From Mycobacterium lehmannii (GTDB lineage: Bacteria; Actinomycetota; Actinomycetes; Mycobacteriales; Mycobacteriaceae): a DNA stretch of 64,000 nt. Position numbers and translations under genes: made by a program. Of this stretch, positions 32,928 to 42,113 are shown in pieces (position 1 is the stretch's first letter; every line of letters starts with the position of its first letter). The DNA lies in assembly GCF_002245535.1 (NCBI RefSeq), contig NZ_NKCN01000007.1, positions 62,001-126,000 on the forward strand, in the 5' to 3' direction. The notes under the pieces were generated by a model, which did not search any database, was not told where the DNA came from, and saw only the letters and a list, made by a program, of their open reading frames with translations.

Positions 32928-33451
32928 CCCGTCAACTGCCAGCGGTGCACACCCGCGCCCTGAGCGTAGGACAGATGCCCGCCGAGCGCGCCGCCCACTG
33001 AGACCGCGGTCAACCCGAGCACGCTGAACGTGCGCGCCGCACCCACCTTGCCGCGCTTGTACTTCCGATAAGCCACCCAGAACGACACTGCCGCGACCGT
33101 GTTGCCCGCCGCGTGCAGCAGGCCGACCCGCCTCTGCCGCGTCCCCAGCGTGGGGAACTCCGCCAGCCCGGCCAGCACGGCGGGCGGTGTCGCGGCCAAC
33201 CCGATCGCGATCAGCTGCCGCGCGGCATCGCGGTCCTTGAACACCAGATCCAGCACCATCGACGACATCCACGCGCCGATCGGCAGGGTGATCATCAGCG
33301 GATGGGTGGGGTGACCCAGCCACGAGCCGCGCAGTCCCCGTGCCAACGCGCCGTCACCGAGCACCCGGTCGACGGCGTCGGCTGTCGCGTCCGCGACGAC
33401 ATCGAGAGAGTCGGCAGATTCGGGCATCTGAAGGAGGGCGTGCATGTCCAT
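32924..33451 (-). CDS. DUF2231-like small membrane protein
   Basis: 175 residues with four hydrophobic segments. The stretch LRGSWLGHPTHPLMITLPIG carries the DUF2231 hallmark GHPxHPxxxxxPIG; a histidine pair inside the membrane could bind metal or haem. The C-terminus ends SYAQGAGVHRWQLTG. Function unknown. It shares its strand with the following DUF3159 gene. Confidence 0.75.
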   Translation of the reverse strand: MDMHALLQMPESADSLDVVADATADAVDRVLGDGALARGLRGSWLGHPTHPLMITLPIGAWMSSMVLDLVFKDRDAARQLIAIGLAATPPAVLAGLAEFPTLGTRQRRVGLLHAAGNTVAAVSFWVAYRKYKRGKVGAARTFSVLGLTAVSVGGALGGHLSYAQGAGVHRWQLTG

Positions 33452-33493
33452 GCCGTCCGGTTACCCGACCGGCGCCGGATGAATCGCCCGGCG

Positions 33494-34111
33494 TCAGGCG
33501 GCGCGCGGCAGCGTGCGCAGCGCCGTGCGGATCGCGAGGTAGATCACCGACGAGGTGATCACGAATATCGGCCACCCCATCGCGACACGGGCCACCGCGA
33601 GCAGTCCCTCCCGGTCGGTGTCGTAGAGGTGGTACTGCACCAGAAAGCGCGACCACGACGACGTGGCCATCACTGCGGTGGCGATGTCGAAAGCCAGGCG
33701 CACCCGTGGGACCTGCCGCCAGGCACTGTCGCGTCCGGTGATCCACGCCCACACGACTCCGACCAGCGGACGCCGCACCACCAACGACGTGGTGAACGCG
33801 ATCGCCAGACCGAGGTACATCCAGATCCCCGGCAGATAGAAGTCCTTGGTGCGGCCGGTGATCAAGGCCACGACCGCGCAGGCCGCCACCCCGGCGAAGC
33901 CGAACAGGGCCGGCCGAATCGAACCGCGTTGCAGCAGTTGCGCAATCGCCACGAGGGCCGCGGCGCCCACGGCGGCTCCGGTGGCCACCAGCAGGCCCAG
34001 CGTCGGCGACGATACCGCGAACACCGCGACCGGCAGCGCGGAGTAGACCAGTCCGCGCACGCCGCCCGCACGGGCCAGCAGCACCTCGACCGGCGAACGT
34101 CGCTCCGTCAC
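33494..34111 (-). CDS. DUF3159 family membrane protein
   Basis: 205 residues with about five hydrophobic segments. Recognisable features are the start SPVEVLLARAGGVRGLVYSALP and TGRTKDFYLPGIWMYLGLAI, then VRRPLVGVVWAWITG, typical of DUF3159 in actinobacteria. The start is GTG 34111. Function unknown. It follows pntB by 29 bases on the same strand and may be read from the pnt transcript. Confidence 0.75.
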   Translation of the reverse strand: MTERRSPVEVLLARAGGVRGLVYSALPVAVFAVSSPTLGLLVATGAAVGAAALVAIAQLLQRGSIRPALFGFAGVAACAVVALITGRTKDFYLPGIWMYLGLAIAFTTSLVVRRPLVGVVWAWITGRDSAWRQVPRVRLAFDIATAVMATSSWSRFLVQYHLYDTDREGLLAVARVAMGWPIFVITSSVIYLAIRTALRTLPRAA

Positions 34112-34140
34112 CCGCTTGAGCTTACGGCTCGCAGGTAGCG

Positions 34141-35574
34141 CTAGAGCGCCTTAAGTTCCTCGATCACCGAGGTGACCGACTTCTTGGCGTCGCCGAACAG
34201 CATCGAGGTCTGGTCGAGGAAGAACAGCGGGTTCTCGATACCCGCGTAGCCCGCGTTCATCGACCGCTTGAGCACGATCACCGACCGCGACTCGTCGACG
34301 TTGAGGATCGGCATACCGTGAATCGGGCTCGACGGGTCGTTACGCGCGGCCGGATTGGTGACGTCGTTGGCGCCGATGACCAAAGTGACGTCGGTGCGGC
34401 CGAATTCGCCGTTGACGTCGTCCATCTCCTTCATCGAGTCGTACTCGACATCGGCCTCGGCCAGCAGCACGTTCATGTGCCCGGGCATACGGCCCGCGAC
34501 GGGATGGATGGCGTACTTCACCTCGACGCCTTTGCTTTCCAACAGGTCGGCCATCTCTTTGACGGTGTGCTGGGCCTGCGCGACGGCCAGGCCGTAACCC
34601 GGGACGACGATCACCTGGTTGGCGTAGGCCATCTGGATCGCGGCGTCCGCGGCCGAGGTGGCCTTGACCGTGCCTTGGTCGCCGCCCGGCCCGGCCACCG
34701 CCTCGGCGCCGCCGCCGAAGGAGCCGAACACGATCGCCGGGATCGACCGGTTCATCGCCACGGCCATCAGGTTGGTCAGGATCGAACCCGATGCGCCGAC
34801 GATCATGCCCGCGACGATCATCGCGGTGTTGTCCAGCGCCAGACCCGCTGCGGCCGCGGACAATCCAGTCAGCGCGTTGAGCAACGAGATGACGACCGGC
34901 ATGTCCGCACCGCCGATCGGGAACACCACGAACAGGCCCATCAGGCCGGCGAACACCAGGACCAACGCGATTGCCCACCCGGGGCTACCCGTGCCGGCGT
35001 TGAGCCCGATGTAGATCGCGGCGGCGGTCGCACCGAGCAGCAGCACCACATTGGCGGCCTGGAACACCTTCGCGGAAGCGACAAGTCGCTTCTCGACGTT
35101 TTTGGGGATCGACTCCTGCAGTTTGAGGAACGCCACCAGCGAACCCCAGAACGACACCGATCCGATGATCGCGGCCAGCAGCGACCCCGCCACCAACGCC
35201 ACCGTCGGATGCTGGTCGGGCGTGAAATGCGCAAAGCCGTCGGTCTCGATGAACTCCGCCCACGCGATCAACGCGACCGTGCCGCCGCCGACGCCGTTGA
35301 ACAGCGCCACCAACTGCGGCATCGCGGTCATCTTGGTCTTCTTGGCCGGTGGCACACCGAGAATCACACCGAGCGCCAATCCGGCCGCGATCAGCACCCA
35401 GTTGATCGGCGCGGTGTCGCGCACCTTGATCAGCGTGGCGATCACGGCGATCGCCATACCGGTCGCGGCGATCCAGTTGCCCCGCACCGCGGTCTTGGGC
35501 CCGGTCAGCCCGGACAGGCCGAGGATGAACAGCGAGAACGCGACGATATAGAGGACGGTGACGAGATAGTTCAC
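34141..35574 (-). CDS. pntB: Proton-translocating NAD(P) transhydrogenase, beta subunit
   Basis: 477 residues. About eight membrane helices are followed by the NADP(H)-binding dIII domain (VIVVPGYGLAVAQAQHTVKE, VKYAIHPVAGRMPGHMNVLL, VLKRSMNAGYAGIENPLFF). The enzyme transfers hydride from NADH to NADP+ driven by proton entry. The GTG start overlaps the pntAb stop as GTGA. The three-gene split is the usual actinobacterial form (Rv0155-Rv0157). Confidence 0.95.
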   Translation of the reverse strand: MNYLVTVLYIVAFSLFILGLSGLTGPKTAVRGNWIAATGMAIAVIATLIKVRDTAPINWVLIAAGLALGVILGVPPAKKTKMTAMPQLVALFNGVGGGTVALIAWAEFIETDGFAHFTPDQHPTVALVAGSLLAAIIGSVSFWGSLVAFLKLQESIPKNVEKRLVASAKVFQAANVVLLLGATAAAIYIGLNAGTGSPGWAIALVLVFAGLMGLFVVFPIGGADMPVVISLLNALTGLSAAAAGLALDNTAMIVAGMIVGASGSILTNLMAVAMNRSIPAIVFGSFGGGAEAVAGPGGDQGTVKATSAADAAIQMAYANQVIVVPGYGLAVAQAQHTVKEMADLLESKGVEVKYAIHPVAGRMPGHMNVLLAEADVEYDSMKEMDDVNGEFGRTDVTLVIGANDVTNPAARNDPSSPIHGMPILNVDESRSVIVLKRSMNAGYAGIENPLFFLDQTSMLFGDAKKSVTSVIEELKAL

Positions 35575-35909
35575 TTGTCAGCCGCCTCAACAGCTTTGGG
35601 CTCGGTGTTCTGGGCGGGCCTCCGCCCTTTGAACATCCCCAGCATCCGGTCGGTGACCAGGAAGCCGCCGATCACGTTGAGGGTGCCGAAGATCAGCGCC
35701 ACGAACGCGATCGTCCGCACACCCCATGGCGCGTCTGCGGGCAGATCACCCAGCACGATCAGCGCACCGAGCACCACGATGCCGTGGATGGCGTTGGTGC
35801 CCGACATCAGCGGTGTGTGCAAGGTGTTGGGCACCTTGGAGATCACGGCGAACCCGACGAACCCGGCGAGCACCAGGATCGCGAGATTGGCCAGCAGGTT
35901 GTCGTACAT
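35571..35909 (-). CDS. pntAb: NAD(P) transhydrogenase alpha subunit, membrane part
   Basis: 112 residues with three to four membrane helices (LLANLAILVLAGFVGFAVIS; GTNAIHGIVVLGALIVLGDL). It corresponds to the C-terminal membrane half of E. coli PntA. The ATG overlaps the pntAa stop by one base (TGATG) and its stop overlaps pntB by four. Confidence 0.93.
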   Translation of the reverse strand: MYDNLLANLAILVLAGFVGFAVISKVPNTLHTPLMSGTNAIHGIVVLGALIVLGDLPADAPWGVRTIAFVALIFGTLNVIGGFLVTDRMLGMFKGRRPAQNTEPKAVEAADK

Positions 35910-37024
35910 CAGTTTTCTCCCCGGGTGACGCAGGAGGCCGCCACCACCTCGTCATCGAAATCGGGCATGAGCTTGCCGTCGCTGATCAGGAGCTCCAGCA
36001 GCGAGGTCAGGTTCTTCGAGTACAGCTCGCTGGCGTGTTCGGGCATGGTGGCCGGAAGGTTCAGCGGTGAGGCGATCGTGACGCCGTGGCGGACCACGGT
36101 CTGCCCCGGCTCGGTGAGCTCGCAGTTGCCGCCCGTCTCGCCGGCGAGGTCGACGACCACGCTGCCCGGCTTCATCCCCTCGACCGCAGTGGCGGTCACC
36201 AGTCGGGGCGCCGGCCTGCCGGGCACCAGCGCGGTGGTGATCACGACGTCGAAGCCGGTGATCGCCTGCTCCAGTTCCTTCTGCTGTTGCGCGCGTTCCT
36301 CGTCGGACAGCTCGCGGGCGTAGCCGCCCTCCCCGGCCGCCTCGATGCCGAGCTCGAGCCACTGCGCGCCGACCGAGCGGACCTGATCGGCCACCTCGGG
36401 ACGCACGTCGTAGCCGGTGGTGCGCGCGCCGAGCCGCTTGGCGGTGGCCAGCGCCTGCAGACCCGCCACGCCGACGCCGAGCACCAGCACCGAGGCCGGT
36501 TTCACGGTGCCTGCGGCCGTGGTGAGCATCGGGAAGAACCGGGTCGACTCCGAAGCCGCCAGCAGCACGGCCTTGTACCCCGCGACGTTGGCCTGTGACG
36601 ACAGCGCGTCCATCACCTGGGCGCGCGAGATGCGCGGGATCGCCTCGACGGCGAAGGCCTGCACACCTGCGGCCTTCAGGGCGGCGATCTGGTTGTCGTC
36701 GTTGCGTGGGGCGAGGAAACCGATCAGCGTCTGCCCGCTCGTGAGCTTGGCGACCTCTTCGGCGGTCGGCGGCGCAACTTTGACCACGACGTCGGTGCTC
36801 CATGCGTCACCGATCGTCGCGCCCGCTGCGATGTAGAGGTCGTCGGGCAGAAGGGCCCGCTCGCCCGCGCCGGATTCCACGACGACGGCCACACCACTCT
36901 TCACCAGCGACGCGACGGCCTTCGGCACCAGTGCGACGCGGCGCTCGTCGGCTTCTGATTCGCGTACCACCCCGACCGTCGGGGCTGCCCCGCCGGCGAC
37001 ATCAGCATGCGTCTGCTCTGTCAT
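35909..37024 (-). CDS. pntAa: NAD(P) transhydrogenase alpha subunit, NAD-binding part
   Basis: 371 residues, soluble dI domain related to alanine dehydrogenase: VGVVRESEADERRVALVPKA at the N-terminus and the NAD Rossmann motif VLVLGVGVAGLQALATAKRL centrally. GGNCELTEPGQTVVRHGVTI with the CELT region lies near the C-terminus. It binds NADH and starts the pnt operon, which supplies NADPH for biosynthesis and redox defence. Confidence 0.95.
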   Translation of the reverse strand: MTEQTHADVAGGAAPTVGVVRESEADERRVALVPKAVASLVKSGVAVVVESGAGERALLPDDLYIAAGATIGDAWSTDVVVKVAPPTAEEVAKLTSGQTLIGFLAPRNDDNQIAALKAAGVQAFAVEAIPRISRAQVMDALSSQANVAGYKAVLLAASESTRFFPMLTTAAGTVKPASVLVLGVGVAGLQALATAKRLGARTTGYDVRPEVADQVRSVGAQWLELGIEAAGEGGYARELSDEERAQQQKELEQAITGFDVVITTALVPGRPAPRLVTATAVEGMKPGSVVVDLAGETGGNCELTEPGQTVVRHGVTIASPLNLPATMPEHASELYSKNLTSLLELLISDGKLMPDFDDEVVAASCVTRGEN

Positions 37025-37138
37025 GACGGAACACCTTAACCGCTACCGCTGGTCACATCTAAATCGGTACGGCCAGTCGCGGATTTCCACCGGCACGGCG
37101 CACCGGAAACGGTGCCCGCGCGAACTAGCATCCCGAAG

Positions 37139-38035
37139 GTGCCGGAAGACTCGTCGCCGAAGTCCCGCAATCGCCGACGCGCACGGCTGGCCGACATCGC
37201 CACGGTGCTGATCATCCTGGTCGTCTACATCGCGTCGCTCGTGGGTTATCACTATCTCTCCGGCGAGCCGGTCTCCTTGGGTCCTCCCGACCTCGGCGAC
37301 AGCGGCGACAACATCGTCCAGGTCACCCTGTCGGAACTGCACACGGTCGCCAACCAGATCGACGTCAAGGTCGTGGTCTTCCCGTCGGACAACCACATGA
37401 ACGACGACCTCAACGTGGTCAACACCGATATCGCGGTGCGGCTGTTCATCAACGAGATCAACATCGACATCGAAGACCTGCAGACGCCGAAGGGGCAGTT
37501 GCCTGCCCAGATCAACGCCACGCTGTCCGCGAAGGGCGACCCGGACAAGTGGCCCTTCGACTCGTACACGGTCGGCGCTCTGGGGGCCGACATCATCGTC
37601 GGAAGCGGTGACGACCGCACGTTCGAGCCCGCCCGGGTGGTGGTGACCGGCGGACTCGACGGGTGGGACATCACCAGCACGCGAAGCGGGCCGGCCACCC
37701 AGTCGGCTGACGACGGCGACTACGAGACGCTGACGTTGAAGCGGGCGAAGGGACCGCTCGCCTTCGATGTGGGCCTGTGCCTGGTGTTGATCACCCTGCC
37801 CGCGCTGGCTCTCTTCGTATCGATCGAGATGCTGCGTGGGCGGCGCAACTTCCTCCCGCCCTTCGGCACGTGGTACGCCGCATCGCTGTTCGCGATCATC
37901 CCCATCCGCAACTTCATGCCCGGCGCGCCGCCGCCGGGCGCGTGGATCGACCAGATCCTCGTGCTGTGGGTGCTGCTCGCGTTGACCGGGGCGATGGTGC
38001 TGTACTTCGCCGCCTGGTGGCGACGCAGCGACTGA
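37139..38035 (+). CDS. DUF4436 family membrane protein, second copy
   Basis: 298 residues from GTG 37139. A TAGCAT box ends eight bases upstream (37126-37131), suggesting a leaderless transcript; an in-frame GTG at 37112 is the alternative. One N-terminal helix (ATVLIILVVYIASLVGYHYL), a large external region with DNHMNDDLNVVNTDIAVRLF, then three helices with AIIPIRNFMPGAPPPG. It is paralogous to the protein at 676-1596. Divergent from pntAa. Function unknown. Confidence 0.8.
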   Translation: MPEDSSPKSRNRRRARLADIATVLIILVVYIASLVGYHYLSGEPVSLGPPDLGDSGDNIVQVTLSELHTVANQIDVKVVVFPSDNHMNDDLNVVNTDIAVRLFINEINIDIEDLQTPKGQLPAQINATLSAKGDPDKWPFDSYTVGALGADIIVGSGDDRTFEPARVVVTGGLDGWDITSTRSGPATQSADDGDYETLTLKRAKGPLAFDVGLCLVLITLPALALFVSIEMLRGRRNFLPPFGTWYAASLFAIIPIRNFMPGAPPPGAWIDQILVLWVLLALTGAMVLYFAAWWRRSD

Positions 38036-38104
38036 CGGCGCGGTGGCCGCCGGCCGGGCCCGCCTATGGTGGTCTCGACCAGTACAACCACGGGAGGCCA
38101 TCGG

Positions 38105-39244
38105 ATGGCTGTCGACCGGCTGCTGCCAACCCCGGACGCCGATGATCTGATCGCGCTGACGCGCGACATCGCCGACAAGGTGCTCGACCCGATCGTCGAC
38201 GACCACGAGAAGGCCGAACGCTATCCCGAAGGCGTGATGGCGCAACTGGGTGCGGCCGGACTGCTGAGCCTGCCCCAGCCCGAAGAGTGGGGCGGTGGTG
38301 GGGTTCCTTACGAGGTCTACCTGCAGGTCCTCGAGGAGCTGGCGGCCCGGTGGGCGGCTGTCGCGGTGGCGGTCAGCGTGCACAGCCTGTCGTCACATCC
38401 GCTGTTGATGTTCGGCTCCCACGAGCAGAAGCGGCGGTGGCTGCCCGGCATGCTGTCCGGTGGGCAGATCGGCGCCTACAGCCTGTCGGAGCCACAGGCC
38501 GGTTCGGATGCCGCGGCGCTGCGCTGCGCGGCGGCCAAAGCCGAAGACGGCTATGTCATCAACGGCTCCAAGTCCTGGATCACCCACGGCGGGCGTGCCG
38601 ATTTCTACACGTTGTTCGCGCGCACGGGCGAAGGCTCGAAGGGCATTTCGTGCTTCCTGGTACCCGGCGACCTGCCCGGGCTGAGCTTCGGAAAGCCCGA
38701 GGAGAAGATGGGCCTGCACGCGATCCCGACCACGTCGGCGTTCTACTCCGACGCCCACATCGACGCCGACCGGCTGATCGGAGCCGAGGGCCAAGGCCTG
38801 CAGATCGCTTTCTCCGCACTGGATTCCGGGCGGTTGGGCATCGCCGCGGTCGCCACCGGGCTGGCCCAGGCCGCGCTCGACGAGGCCGTCGCCTACGCCA
38901 ACGAGCGAACGACGTTCGGGCGCAAGATCATCGACCATCAGGGGCTCGGCTTCCTGGTGGCCGACATGGCCGCCGCGGTCGCCAGTGCGCGGGCTACGTA
39001 CCTGGACGCGGCGCGTCGACGCGATCAGGGCCGGCAGTACTCACAGCAAGCCAGCGTCGCCAAGCTGATCGCCACCGACGCCGCGATGAAGGTGACCACC
39101 GACGCGGTGCAGGTGTTCGGCGGCGCCGGCTACACGCGCGACTACCGCGTAGAGCGCTACATGCGCGAGGCCAAGATCACCCAGATCTTCGAGGGCACCA
39201 ACCAGATTCAGCGTCTCGTCATCGCCCGCGGCCTCACGTCCTGA
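38105..39244 (+). CDS. Acyl-CoA dehydrogenase (FadE)
   Basis: 379 residues, standard length. GAYSLSEPQAGSDAAALRCA and INGSKSWITHGG mark the FAD and substrate site, and the catalytic glutamate lies in ITQIFEGTNQIQRLVIARGL. The ATG at 38105 has GGGAGG eight bases upstream. It is close to the short-chain/butyryl-CoA class by overall pattern; the substrate is not determined. Its stop overlaps the convergent histidine-kinase gene by 11 bases. Confidence 0.88.
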   Translation: MAVDRLLPTPDADDLIALTRDIADKVLDPIVDDHEKAERYPEGVMAQLGAAGLLSLPQPEEWGGGGVPYEVYLQVLEELAARWAAVAVAVSVHSLSSHPLLMFGSHEQKRRWLPGMLSGGQIGAYSLSEPQAGSDAAALRCAAAKAEDGYVINGSKSWITHGGRADFYTLFARTGEGSKGISCFLVPGDLPGLSFGKPEEKMGLHAIPTTSAFYSDAHIDADRLIGAEGQGLQIAFSALDSGRLGIAAVATGLAQAALDEAVAYANERTTFGRKIIDHQGLGFLVADMAAAVASARATYLDAARRRDQGRQYSQQASVAKLIATDAAMKVTTDAVQVFGGAGYTRDYRVERYMREAKITQIFEGTNQIQRLVIARGLTS

Positions 39245-40439
39245 TCTCGGCGGGTTCACCGAGCGACGGTTCGGGCGGCGAGGTGACCGTGACCTGTGTG
39301 CCGTGCCCTTCCTCCGAAATCACCTCCAGCGACCCGCCCATCGCGTCGAACCGGGCCAGCAGTGAGCCCAGGCCGATATGGCCGTCGGCGACGTACTGCT
39401 CGATGATCGCCGGGTCGAATCCCTTGCCGTCGTCGGAGACCGTCAAAACGACCCGGTCGTCTCGGCGCGTCAGCCCCACCCGCACCGTCGTCGCGTCGGC
39501 GTGCTTGTGGATGTTGGCCAGCAGTTCGCGGGCCGCCCGGTGGAGCAACTGCTGCGATTCGGGCTTGCCGACGTCGTCGAGGTCCGCCTCGATCTCATAG
39601 TGAGTCCGAGATTCAAACTGGCGCAACAGCTCTCGTAGCGCCGGGGTGAGGCCCAGTTGAGCCAGCACCTGTGGATGCAGTTGGGTCACCGTCGAACGCA
39701 GCGCCGCGGCGGTCTGCTGCAACGCGTCGCGAAGCGCCTCCAGCGCGGGATCGTCGTTGTTCTCCTGAAGTTCGTCGAGGTCCAGGCGCGCCGCGAGCAG
39801 TGTCTGCAGCGGTCCGTCGTGCAGATTCTCGGCGACCTCTCGGTTGTGCCGCTCGTCGGCCTGCATCGCCTCGGAAACCAGTTGGCGCCGCACCGCCTGC
39901 AGCTTCGCCACCCGCGCCTGGCGACGGACCAGCACGACGCACAGTGCGGTCATCGCCACCGCACCCCACAGCAGGAAGCCGAAGTGGGTGTAGACGACAT
40001 TCGGCAACCCGACCGAGTCGTCGCGTTTCGAGTACACCACCCACGCCCCGAGATAGGCCGTCGCCGTGCCGGTTCCGAGCAGCGCGGTCAGCATGGGCCG
40101 GTCCTGGAACGCGACCGCGATGGGCAGCAGGAAAAAGACGGGGAGCAGCGCGGCGGTGGCGCCACCGGAGACCAGGCACAGCACCAGGATCATCAGGACG
40201 TCCACGCCGGTGGACGCCCAGCCTGCCCACCAGGGCACCGGGCCGCGCAACACCGCGACGAGCCACAGCACGGCCGCGACCGCCCATATCCCGAGCACCA
40301 CCGCGTACAGCCCGGGAAGCCAGTGGTCGACCTCCCAGATCACCACCAGCACCCCGATCAGCGCGAGCAGCGGTAGCCGCAGGACCGCGGAAACGCGCAC
40401 GGGCTCCGCGGCGAAGAAGCTCGCGATCCGGTTCAGCAC
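39234..40439 (-). CDS. NarL-type sensor histidine kinase
   Basis: 401 residues. Five to six membrane helices occupy the first 170 residues, with no large external loop, suggesting sensing within the membrane. The HisKA_3 phosphoacceptor is NREVAENLHDGPLQTLLAAR (H in ENLHDGP). The HATPase domain has the N-box ARELLANIHKHADA, DDGKGFDP and GLGSLLARFDAMGG. The GTG at 40439 follows the regulator stop by seven bases. Partner of the regulator upstream. Confidence 0.87.
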   Translation of the reverse strand: MLNRIASFFAAEPVRVSAVLRLPLLALIGVLVVIWEVDHWLPGLYAVVLGIWAVAAVLWLVAVLRGPVPWWAGWASTGVDVLMILVLCLVSGGATAALLPVFFLLPIAVAFQDRPMLTALLGTGTATAYLGAWVVYSKRDDSVGLPNVVYTHFGFLLWGAVAMTALCVVLVRRQARVAKLQAVRRQLVSEAMQADERHNREVAENLHDGPLQTLLAARLDLDELQENNDDPALEALRDALQQTAAALRSTVTQLHPQVLAQLGLTPALRELLRQFESRTHYEIEADLDDVGKPESQQLLHRAARELLANIHKHADATTVRVGLTRRDDRVVLTVSDDGKGFDPAIIEQYVADGHIGLGSLLARFDAMGGSLEVISEEGHGTQVTVTSPPEPSLGEPAEIRT

Positions 40440-40446
40440 GACGGTG

Positions 40447-41100
40447 TCAGTCCAGCAGCTTGCGGCGCATCGCCTCGGCGACCGCCGCGCCGCGGTCGTT
40501 GACGCCGAGCTTCTCATAGAGCCGCTGCACGTGGGTCTTCACCGTCGATGGCGCCAGGAACAGCTGCTTTGCCATCGCCGGGATGCTGGTCCCGGACGCG
40601 ATCAGTCGGAGCACCTCGCGTTCCCTCGGGCTCAGCGTCGGACCGTTGGATTCAGAGCGCTTGCGGATCTCACCAGCCAGGCCGGCGGCCAGGCTCGGTG
40701 CGACGACATCTCGGCCCTTGGCGCAATCGAGCACCGCATTGACAAGCTCCGCCCGAGTGGACTCCTTGGGCAGGAATCCCGCTGCACCGTTCTGCAGTGC
40801 CTGATAGACGATCGCGGACTCGTCGTGCGCGGAGATGAGCAACACCCGCGTGGGCAGTTCGTCCCGTATGACAGCGGCCGCCACCTCGGACCCGTCCATG
40901 CCGGGCATCCGGTAGTCCAGCAGGGCCACCTGCGGGGAATGTGAGCGGATCGCTTCGAGAGCGGTCGCGCCGTCGTCGGCCTCCGCCACCACCTCGATCT
41001 GGCCGCTGGACACCAGCGCTCGGACCACTCCGTCGCGAAACATCGGATGGTCGTCTCCCACCACCACCCGGACCTTGTCACCGGTCGTACCGCTCGCCAC
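40447..41100 (-). CDS. NarL/LuxR-type response regulator
   Basis: 217 residues. Receiver domain with acidic pocket GDDHPMFRDG and phosphoacceptor D62 (LLDYRMPGMDG), followed by K112 in FLPKEST. The LuxR DNA-binding domain is complete (TLSPREREVLRLIASGTSIP, APSTVKTHVQRLYEKLGVND). The signal and targets are unknown. The divergent secreted-protein gene at 41278 is a natural candidate target. Confidence 0.88.
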   Translation of the reverse strand: MASGTTGDKVRVVVGDDHPMFRDGVVRALVSSGQIEVVAEADDGATALEAIRSHSPQVALLDYRMPGMDGSEVAAAVIRDELPTRVLLISAHDESAIVYQALQNGAAGFLPKESTRAELVNAVLDCAKGRDVVAPSLAAGLAGEIRKRSESNGPTLSPREREVLRLIASGTSIPAMAKQLFLAPSTVKTHVQRLYEKLGVNDRGAAVAEAMRRKLLD

Positions 41101-41132
41101 GGGTGTCAGCTTGGCATAGCGGGGCGTCCGCT

Positions 41133-41148
41133 TCCCCTATTTGGGGGA
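41133..41148. promoter_or_regulatory. Inverted repeat TCCCC-N6-GGGGA in the regulator/secreted-protein gap
   Basis: The arms TCCCC (41133-41137) and GGGGA (41144-41148) flank TATTTG. They lie 33 bases upstream of the response-regulator start and 130 bases before the divergent secreted-protein gene. A dimeric LuxR-type regulator could bind here; evidence is limited to symmetry and place. Confidence 0.3.
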
Positions 41149-41277
41149 CACGAGATTCATCCCGATCGCCCACCGGTTTCCCGACATACAGCGCGATTGT
41201 GTTGCAGCACTCTTGAGTCATCGCCGGAACAAGCCGGTGGTCAGAACAAGAACAGCAAGGATCAAAGGAGATTCGAA

Positions 41278-41520
41278 ATGACCACCAACACCAATCGCCG
41301 CCTCGCCCGCTTCGTCGCGCTGCCGGTCCTCGGGGCCGGAATCCTCGCCGGGGCACTCGGTTTCGCCGGAGCCGCCAGCGCGGGTACCTACTCCCCCGAC
41401 AACACGCCGCGGCCGGGCATCGTCGCGACGCCCAGCGTCCACGCTCCGTCGGTTCAGAACGGAACGCACGGCCACCGGATCGACCACATCCAGGTCGAGG
41501 AGCCGGGCTACTACCGTTGA
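41278..41520 (+). CDS. Small secreted protein
   Basis: 80 residues. AAAGGAG lies seven bases before the ATG, a very strong ribosome site. A clear signal peptide (RRLARFVALPVLGAGILAGA) with cleavage after ASA at residue 35 leaves a 45-residue mature peptide rich in Pro, His and Tyr (VHAPSVQNGTHGHRIDHIQV, ending EEPGYYR). No cysteines; no family recognised. A strong terminator follows directly, so it is a single-gene unit with features of high expression. Histidines might bind metal. Confidence 0.8.
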   Translation: MTTNTNRRLARFVALPVLGAGILAGALGFAGAASAGTYSPDNTPRPGIVATPSVHAPSVQNGTHGHRIDHIQVEEPGYYR

Positions 41521-41533
41521 GGCGAGACACCAG

Positions 41534-41564
41534 AGCGGGGGCACCGAGATTCGGTGCCCCCGCT
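41534..41564. terminator. Intrinsic terminator after the small secreted protein gene
   Basis: AGCGGGGGCACCGA (41534-41547), loop GAT, and TCGGTGCCCCCGCT (41551-41564) form a perfect 14-base stem followed by TTAA. It ends the plus-strand secreted-protein gene and sits 14 bases before the convergent ahpD stop, so it can serve both directions. Confidence 0.85.
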
Positions 41565-41577
41565 TTAATGTGTTCGA

Positions 41578-42111
41578 TCAGACCGAGGTCAGCACCTCGG
41601 CGGTCTGCAGCGCCTGGCCCACGCCGGAGACGATCGAGGCCAACCGGATCGCCTCGAAGATGACCGTGCGGGAGACGTCAGCGTCGCGCAGGGTCTTCTC
41701 GTGCGCTGCGACGCAATGGCCGCATCCGTTCATCGCCGACACCGCCAGCGACCACAGCTCGAAGTCCTCCTTGGCCACACCGGGATTGCCGATGATGTTC
41801 ATCCGCAGCCCGGCCCGCAGGTCGTCATAGGCGCCGTCGAGCTGGCCCTTGGTGCGGTAGAAGACGTTGTTCATCCCCATGATCGCGGCCGCACCGAGGG
41901 CGGCGTTGTAGGCCTCCTGGCTCAGGATGTCCAGCGCGTCCTCGGCGATCTCACGCAGCAGTCGCTCGTTCTTGGTCGCCGCGGCGGTCGCCACCAGGGC
42001 GCCCCACAACTGCTCCTCGGACAGCTCGGTCGTCTTGACGATGCTGCCGAAGTTGAGCTTCAGGTCCTTGGCGTACTCCGGAAGCGCTTCCTTGATGTTG
42101 TCGATGCTCAT
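41578..42111 (-). CDS. ahpD: Alkyl hydroperoxide reductase AhpD
   Basis: 177 residues. The CxxC site is C130-G-H-C133 with H137 and E118, the same numbering as the characterised M. tuberculosis enzyme. AhpD reduces AhpC using lipoamide-linked electrons (from Lpd and SucB) and is itself a weak peroxidase. Its start lies two bases after the ahpC stop, an operon. Confidence 0.95.
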   Translation of the reverse strand: MSIDNIKEALPEYAKDLKLNFGSIVKTTELSEEQLWGALVATAAATKNERLLREIAEDALDILSQEAYNAALGAAAIMGMNNVFYRTKGQLDGAYDDLRAGLRMNIIGNPGVAKEDFELWSLAVSAMNGCGHCVAAHEKTLRDADVSRTVIFEAIRLASIVSGVGQALQTAEVLTSV

Positions 42112-42113
42112 GG

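Noticed and set aside
34318..35928. Open frame of about 536 codons antisense to pntB/pntAb
   Set aside because: The composition is low-complexity His/Arg/Asp/Gln, with no recognisable domain; the pnt genes on the other strand are certain.
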